Shown: positions 59,459-64,000 of the stretch, one piece after another
Layout of the letters: every line of letters begins with the position of its first letter
Position numbering within the stretch: position 1 is the stretch's first letter
NCBI GenBank assembly: GCA_902617025.1
Contig: CACMVB010000001.1
Span: forward strand, 186,001 to 250,000
Origin: an uncultured Pelagibacteraceae bacterium
GTDB lineage: Bacteria > Pseudomonadota > Alphaproteobacteria > Pelagibacterales > Pelagibacteraceae
Reading direction: 5' to 3'
Length of the DNA: 64,000 nt
Position numbers and translations under genes: made by a program
The notes under the pieces: model-generated
Database searches by the model: none
Told to the model about the DNA's origin: nothing
The model's input: the letters and a program-made list of their open reading frames with translations, nothing else

Positions 59459-60130
59459 CTAGGCTGCAATAATTTGAAGCTTATGCTTAGAAACCATTCC
59501 GCTTAGAAAGTTCCAAAGATATCTTGCTGTAAGTAATGAAGCTTCTTGAGCTTTTTTCTGTTCTTCTTCTGAAAGATCATCTAAAAGCTTTTCACATTCA
59601 GCTCTATGAATTACATCAGCAGATTTATGAGCTTCGAAAAATTCTAATCCCTCTTTAGAATTAACTCCATAGAATTTTTTTAAACCTTGTATTTTTGTCT
59701 CAGCAATCTCAGGTATTTGTCTTTCATAAGTATATAAAGATGCTAAACCTTCTGCGTAAGATTTTCTTGCTTGAACAAAAAAATTATCAATCATGTCTTG
59801 AGTAAACCAATCAAGTTTGACATTTTCTATTTTTTTCTCGTCTGCACCAAGTGCTTTTGCAAAGTTTTTCCAAAGTTTAGGGTGGTCACCGTCTTTATTT
59901 TCTTCGTCTTGTAAATTTTCTAACAAAATTCTTCTTTTTTCCAAATCTTCACAAATCGAATGTGTAGCGCTGATATATCTTGGGAACGCCTTGACGTGTT
60001 GGTAGTATTGTTCAGCGTAATCTTTTATTATTTCTCTATTTAATTTACCCTCGTTCCAATAAACTTGATAAAATGGATGTTTAAGTAAATGATATCTATC
60101 TAATTTTTCTCCTAATTTTTTTGAAAACAT
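59459..60130 (-). CDS. CADD-like haem-oxygenase-fold diiron protein, putative p-aminobenzoate synthase
   Basis: The 223-residue helical protein matches the CADD folate-related group of the TenA/PqqC superfamily. DEENKDGDH (75-83) gives Glu and His seven apart. YTYERQ, then AHKSADVIH, give Glu, His, Asp and His at +0, +32, +36 and +39, the ligand spacing I recall for chlamydial CADD. A Lys at +10 from that Glu matches the amino-donor Lys, and HPFY near residue 20 carries the matching Tyr. Homologues make p-aminobenzoate by self-sacrifice of their Tyr and Lys. No pabABC is in the window, so this may be the source; that is inference. Confidence 0.82.
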   Translation of the reverse strand: MFSKKLGEKLDRYHLLKHPFYQVYWNEGKLNREIIKDYAEQYYQHVKAFPRYISATHSICEDLEKRRILLENLQDEENKDGDHPKLWKNFAKALGADEKKIENVKLDWFTQDMIDNFFVQARKSYAEGLASLYTYERQIPEIAETKIQGLKKFYGVNSKEGLEFFEAHKSADVIHRAECEKLLDDLSEEEQKKAQEASLLTARYLWNFLSGMVSKHKLQIIAA

Positions 60131-60236
60131 AATGACCTCCGTGTACTTAGACTAATAAAAAAAAGAGTCACTTCAAACCATAATTATTAATTTTATCCAC
60201 ATCCTTGAGTTGAAATAATTCAAATGTTCACGTTTT

Positions 60237-60278
60237 GATTCACTTTTGACTCATTATTGGACTCATTTTACAACTCAG
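60237..60278. repeat. Short direct repeats TGAYTCA/GACTCA upstream of CADD-like gene
   Basis: Four related copies lie about one helical turn apart: tgattca at 60237, tgactca at 60247, gactca at 60260 and aactca at 60272. They fall in the divergent region between the CADD-like gene and a TauE gene. They could be a regulator array, but AT-rich sequence makes chance repeats likely. Confidence 0.35.
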
Positions 60279-60298
60279 AAGTGTTATACACATTATTC

Positions 60299-61024
60299 AT
60301 GGATCAAATTTTTGAGATAATAACTTTACTGGCGCTTATAATTATTCAGTCAATTTTTGGTGTTGGCCTTTTATTGTTTGGAACGCCCACTTTTTTAATC
60401 TTGGGTTATGATTTTGCAAACACTATAAATATTTTAATGCCAGTTTCAATTACAATAAGTTTTTTGCAGTTTTATAGATCAAAAGTGACTGATCGCAATT
60501 TTATAAAAAACTACAATATTTATTGTCTACCTTGCTTAGTAATTTTTTTAATTATCGCTTTAAATTTTAAATATTTTTTTGATTTTAACTTGATGGTAGC
60601 GTTATTATTAATTTTTTCATCTACTTTAATCCTTAATAAAAGAAGATTCTCAAAATTTAAAAAAACTTTTTTTAAACTTAAAAATTTAGTCTTGATGGGA
60701 ATTGGAAGTATACATGGATTAACTAATATGGGAGGTAGCTTTCTAGCAATTTATTCAACTTTAGTTAGTAATAATGTTAAAGAAAAAACGAGATACTATA
60801 TTTGTTACGGATACTTGATAATGGGTATATTTCAATATTTTGTAGTAGTGATAATTAGTAATAATTCAATAAATTTTTCAAAGCTCTATTATATTCTTGT
60901 TGCTTTAATTATTTATTTTCCTATTCAAAAAATTTTTAATAATATTAATGATAAAAAATTTTCAAAATATATTAATGTTTTGGCTTTGATCTATGGTTTT
61001 TTAATATTAATCAACCATATTTAA
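60299..61024 (+). CDS. TauE/SafE-like membrane protein, 241 residues
   Basis: I chose the ATG at 60299, which gives MDQIFEIITLL; the longer frame begins at a TTG at 60257. The protein has about eight hydrophobic segments and a family-like IFGVGLLLFGTPTFLILGY (about 20-38) and GIGSIHGLTNMGGSFLAIY (second half). The signatures are less conserved than in the other three copies. Substrate unknown. The end overlaps the convergent MFS gene. Confidence 0.75.
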   Translation: MDQIFEIITLLALIIIQSIFGVGLLLFGTPTFLILGYDFANTINILMPVSITISFLQFYRSKVTDRNFIKNYNIYCLPCLVIFLIIALNFKYFFDFNLMVALLLIFSSTLILNKRRFSKFKKTFFKLKNLVLMGIGSIHGLTNMGGSFLAIYSTLVSNNVKEKTRYYICYGYLIMGIFQYFVVVIISNNSINFSKLYYILVALIIYFPIQKIFNNINDKKFSKYINVLALIYGFLILINHI

Positions 61025-62244
61025 GATTGACTTAATTTTTTTTCTAGCGGTCTTTCATCTATAGGTAGGTGTAATGCAGAAGCGACAAAAGATAAAATTA
61101 TTGCTAGATACCAAGCATAATTGAAACTTCCAAACTGATCATAGAAATAGCCCCCAAGATATGCGCCTAAAAAGGATCCAAATTGATGATTTAAAAAGAC
61201 TATACCAAATAAAAGCGTTAGGTTTTTGGTGCCAAATATTTGTGCAACTATACCATTAGTTGCTGGAACTGTAGCAAGCCATAGTAATCCGAATGAAGTT
61301 CCGAATAAAATAGCTGACAAATTGGAAACTGGTAAAAATATAAATAGCATTAAAGTTATTCCTCTTAAAAAATATAATCCACTTAATAGAATCTTTTTGC
61401 TATATTTATCTCCTAAGTAGCCCATAATTAATGTTCCTATAATATTAAAAAAACCTATTAATGCTAAAATGGCCATTCCGGTCCAATCAGCTAAACCTTT
61501 GTCTTGTACATATCTAGGTACATGAGTTGCGATCAAAGTTATTTGAAAACCGCAAACAAAAAAACCTAAAACTAGTAGTCTAAAACCTCTATGTGCGAAT
61601 GACTCTTTAAGCACCTGATTTAAACTTCGTTCATCTACATTTTTATTACTGGATATTACACTTTGTTGGGGTAGTTTCACAAACAGTCCGGGAATACACA
61701 TTAAAAATAAAATTATTGAAAAGAAAATAAAAGAAAGTTGCCAGGTCGAAATATTTTTAAATACATTTGCTAAAACTGGAAAAACAAACATTCCTAAACC
61801 ACCGCACGCAGTTACAATACCTGCGGCTTTACTCCTATTTTCGTTAGGAAAATGTTTTGAAACCATAGGAGTTAAAATAGTTCCAGCTGCTCCGGCTAAA
61901 CCTAAGCCTACTAATAAACCAAGATTGACTTGTAACCACACGCCTGAGATATAATTGTTACCCATCAAAAACATTGCAATAGAGTAAAAAATTAAAGCAG
62001 GTATTATTACTACGTAACCTCCCAATTTATCAGAAATCCTGCCAAATATTGGAGTGAAAATTCCCCAAAATATAGCGTGAATAGCAATAGCTAATCCAAA
62101 TTCTGTATTAGAAGTTCCACCACTAGATTCAAATTGACTGGAATAAAGACCGAAAGTCTGTCTCACTCCCATTGTCGCACAAACAACAAAGCATGCAGCC
62201 ACTAACGCATATAACGCAGTTTTATTTGGAAAAAAATTTTTCAT
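61021..62244 (-). CDS. MFS transporter, oxalate/formate-antiporter-like
   Basis: The 407-residue protein has about 12 spans. RQTFGLYSSQF (about 28-38) on the first loop, GRISDKLGGYVVIIP (about 68-82) for motif A and GYLGDKYSKKILLS in the second half match MFS carriers. The layout resembles the monocarboxylate or oxalate-formate group. It shares a base with the metC stop, so it probably moves a metabolite tied to that gene, but this is only a guess from position. Confidence 0.82.
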   Translation of the reverse strand: MKNFFPNKTALYALVAACFVVCATMGVRQTFGLYSSQFESSGGTSNTEFGLAIAIHAIFWGIFTPIFGRISDKLGGYVVIIPALIFYSIAMFLMGNNYISGVWLQVNLGLLVGLGLAGAAGTILTPMVSKHFPNENRSKAAGIVTACGGLGMFVFPVLANVFKNISTWQLSFIFFSIILFLMCIPGLFVKLPQQSVISSNKNVDERSLNQVLKESFAHRGFRLLVLGFFVCGFQITLIATHVPRYVQDKGLADWTGMAILALIGFFNIIGTLIMGYLGDKYSKKILLSGLYFLRGITLMLFIFLPVSNLSAILFGTSFGLLWLATVPATNGIVAQIFGTKNLTLLFGIVFLNHQFGSFLGAYLGGYFYDQFGSFNYAWYLAIILSFVASALHLPIDERPLEKKLSQS

Positions 62245-63440
62245 TATTTAATCTTTCTAAGTCCTTTTTTTAAATCTTGAATTAAATCCTTTGGATCCTC
62301 TAAACCAATATGAAGTCTTACTATAAATTCATCTTTTTTAAATCGATAAAATTGACGTCCTTTTAAGTATTCATCTTTCTTAGTACTCTTGATTTCTTGA
62401 AGTATTGCCAAACTTTCAAATCCGCCCCAACTATAACCAATTCCGAATAATTCTAAAGAATTTATGAATGCTATAACAGATGATCTCTTTTTACTTTTGA
62501 TAACGATTGATAGTAGCCCAGTAGCGCCAGAGTAATATTTTTTCCAAAGTTTATAATTTTTACTGGACGGATTATGTGGATAAAGAATTTCCTTAATTTT
62601 TTTTTGTTTTTTAAGAAAATTAATTATGATCCTTGTATTATCACTATGTTGTTTTAGTCTTGTGTCCAGTGTCCTTAATCCTCTAATTATAAGATAAGCT
62701 TCATCAGCTGACATTCTATAGCCAGATAATTTGTAGAAAAACATAATTTTCTTAAAAACTTTTTTATTGACTGCGAGCGAACCGCCCATAGCATCTGAAT
62801 GACCTGAAAAGTATTTTGTGGCAGAACAGAAAGACATATCGAAACCAACTTTTAATGGCTTTAGGTATAAAGGTGTTCCCCAAGTATTATCTAATAAAGA
62901 ATAAATTTTTTTTCTTTTTGCTAATTGAGTAATTTTTCTTAAATCCTGGAATTCGAAGGTATTACTCCCAGGATTTTCAACCAAAATCATTTTAGTCTTT
63001 TTTGAAATCTTTTGTTTTAAATCATAAAAAGAATCAGGATTGTAAAATTTAGCGGTGACATTAAATTGTTTCATAAGATCTTGTGATATTTCTTTAGTAG
63101 GACCGTATACGTTATCTGACACTAAAATTTCATCTCCAGGTCTACATAATGACATTAAAGCTAATGCTATTCCTCCAAACCCTGTGCCAGTCAAAAAAAC
63201 GTGGTAGGCTTGCTCTAACTCTTTTAAAATATTTTCTAGCTCAATGGTTGTTGTACTGCCATATCGCCCATAGGTATAATGTGATACCTTCTTATGTTTT
63301 CTTATTTTCAACTCATGTTGATGCATTTCTTGCATAGAGTTGAATAAAATTGTAGAGGCTCTAGTTACTGGTGGGTTTGCAGACCTATTAGCATTATCTT
63401 TTGTAGGATGCTTAAGTATTGTGCTTATAGACTTTTTCAT
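62244..63440 (-). CDS. metC: Cystathionine beta-lyase
   Basis: The 398-residue PLP enzyme is of the Cys/Met metabolism family. HYTYGRYGSTTTIELE (about 53-68) gives the phosphate-binding Tyr and Arg, SDNVYGPT an active-site Tyr, and CSATKYFSGHSDAMGG (about 203-218) the Schiff-base Lys. Cystathionine beta-lyase makes homocysteine, ammonia and pyruvate. I favour MetC over MetB or MetZ from the overall pattern, but the subgroup is not certain. Confidence 0.85.
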   Translation of the reverse strand: MKKSISTILKHPTKDNANRSANPPVTRASTILFNSMQEMHQHELKIRKHKKVSHYTYGRYGSTTTIELENILKELEQAYHVFLTGTGFGGIALALMSLCRPGDEILVSDNVYGPTKEISQDLMKQFNVTAKFYNPDSFYDLKQKISKKTKMILVENPGSNTFEFQDLRKITQLAKRKKIYSLLDNTWGTPLYLKPLKVGFDMSFCSATKYFSGHSDAMGGSLAVNKKVFKKIMFFYKLSGYRMSADEAYLIIRGLRTLDTRLKQHSDNTRIIINFLKKQKKIKEILYPHNPSSKNYKLWKKYYSGATGLLSIVIKSKKRSSVIAFINSLELFGIGYSWGGFESLAILQEIKSTKKDEYLKGRQFYRFKKDEFIVRLHIGLEDPKDLIQDLKKGLRKIK

Positions 63441-63453
63441 AAAATAAGTATAA

Positions 63454-63482
63454 TTGAAGTTTATATATTACTTTAGTTATTA
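63454..63482 (+). promoter_or_regulatory. Candidate promoter of the small basic protein gene
   Basis: TTGAAG (63454-63459) is followed by a 17-base spacer and TTATTA (63477-63482). The start site should lie about 18 bases before the ATG at 63507. The site is in the short region divergent from metC. AT-rich sequence makes this call moderate at best. Confidence 0.35.
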
Positions 63483-63506
63483 AGATATAAAAAAGGAGGC
63501 AAAAAT

Positions 63507-63590
63507 ATGGGTTATCCAAAAAAGCACCGAGGAAGAAGAAAAATTGGCTCAAAAAAAAGAAGAGCAAGAAAAAGAAATAAGAAAAAATAA
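63507..63590 (+). CDS. 27-residue highly basic protein, possibly bTHX-like
   Basis: A clear ATG frame of 27 codons is preceded by a perfect AAGGAGG (63493-63499) 7 bases from the ATG, one of the best ribosome sites in the window. It encodes MGYPKKHRGRRKIGSKKRRA and then RKRNKKK, with 16 Lys or Arg residues and no acidic residue. The size and M-G start recall the small ribosomal protein THX, but the match is loose. It could bind RNA, ribosomes or DNA. The next gene starts 14 bases downstream. Confidence 0.65.
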   Translation: MGYPKKHRGRRKIGSKKRRARKRNKKK

Positions 63591-63604
63591 TCATTTATTA
63601 AGAT

Positions 63605-64000
63605 ATGCCTGAAGTAACTCAAATTAGAAAATTGAGTATATGGATTTTTTTAATTCCATTACTAGCGATAAATCTATGTTTGTATATATCTCAAAATCCA
63701 GATTTTTTAGAATATACAATTTTTAAAGTTGATCAAATTGGGAGATCTGCTTTTTCCATACCCTACCTAGATGGTAGTCTATCAATAAGTAGAGCTTCTA
63801 GAACCTATCCTCAATATTTAATTTTTAAACCTTCAATGATTTTAACTGCGATTTTATTATACTATTATTGGAAATATAATAATGGTTTAGTTAATAAATT
63901 ATATTCTACTGACAAAAATTTTAAGTTTAAAACTTTTGGAATTTTATCTGCTATATTTTTAGCAATTCACTCAATTTTTCTTGGAATTAAATTTGATATT
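63605..64000 (+). CDS. Membrane protein, unknown family, 3' end outside window
   Basis: An open frame from ATG at 63605 runs to the window edge (132 residues). It begins MPEVTQIRKLSIWIFLIPLL, with hydrophobic segments near residues 11-28, 75-90 and 110-125. A periplasmic-side loop with IPYLDGSLSISRASRTYPQ may be loosely like Frag1/DRAM-type membrane proteins, but I am not confident. It is 14 bases after the small basic gene and probably cotranscribed. Confidence 0.6.
   Translation, partial: MPEVTQIRKLSIWIFLIPLLAINLCLYISQNPDFLEYTIFKVDQIGRSAFSIPYLDGSLSISRASRTYPQYLIFKPSMILTAILLYYYWKYNNGLVNKLYSTDKNFKFKTFGILSAIFLAIHSIFLGIKFDI

Overview
The window looks like a chromosomal segment of a SAR11-type alphaproteobacterium (Candidatus Pelagibacter or a close relative). 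This rests on the strongly AT-rich sequence, very tight gene packing with many 1 to 16 bp overlaps and no intergenic gap above about 200 bases, short proteins for their families, and a characteristic gene set: osmolyte ABC transport, several TauE/SafE exporters, class II DAHP synthase, SpeD-SpeE fusion, Anbu-type protease and zinc uptake under Zur. No rRNA, CRISPR array, insertion sequence or phage gene was seen. One tRNA gene (Met, CAT) is present. The taxonomic call is inference from gene content, not from a marker search.

Layout. 1-1877: edge of a surface-glycan region (GT-C membrane glycosyltransferase, running off the window, and a methyltransferase) next to rpsD. 1878-8361: core metabolism and translation on the minus strand (rpsD, trmJ, cimA, cysS, nadE, class II DAHP synthase). 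8443-11319: amino-sugar operon with an acetyltransferase-only GlmU, GlmS and a small beta-carbonic-anhydrase-like protein. 11389-15783: plus-strand run with gph, a LysE-type exporter, prpB, prpC, a small membrane protein and a homocysteine methyltransferase. It meets a betaine-type ABC permease and two tandem paralogous binding proteins (15775-18656). 18741-21806: zinc regulon, znuC-znuB-zur facing znuA, with two identical Zur boxes between them and a histidine-rich repeat in ZnuA. 21812-24082: ATP-grasp enzyme and Anbu protease. 24086-27033: class I ribonucleotide reductase with candidate NrdR boxes. 27220-34986: phosphohexomutase, TauE, dus, rpoZ, an MFS carrier, dehydrogenase, FMN protein, a secreted lyase-like protein and a gamma carbonic anhydrase.

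35028-38031: peroxiredoxin, glycosyltransferases and a DUF6165 protein. 38032-43483: a compact polyamine and methylthioadenosine salvage operon (nitrilase, SpeD-SpeE fusion, class II aldolase, mtnA, a cis-CaaD-like tautomerase, mtnP) with apt opposite. MTA released by the spermidine-synthase domain could be cleaved by MtnP, its adenine recovered by Apt, and the sugar phosphate isomerised by MtnA and cut by the aldolase. 43480-50071: glycan island (epimerase, GT2, rmlB-A-D-C, DUF4422-like, methyltransferase) ending six bases from the tRNA-Met gene. 50236-54946: omega-aminotransferase, methyltransferase, then a cluster of five small ferredoxin-fold-like proteins with a membrane protein and an exported protein, function unknown. 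55033-64000: enoyl-CoA hydratase, TerC, M23 peptidase, three TauE/SafE proteins, a nucleotidyltransferase with a CADD-like diiron protein (putative p-aminobenzoate synthesis), an MFS carrier, metC, a 27-residue basic protein and a truncated membrane protein.

The two best leads for undescribed biology are the tautomerase carrying a full cis-CaaD catalytic set inside the MTA-salvage operon, and the small alpha/beta-barrel cluster at 52606-54946.
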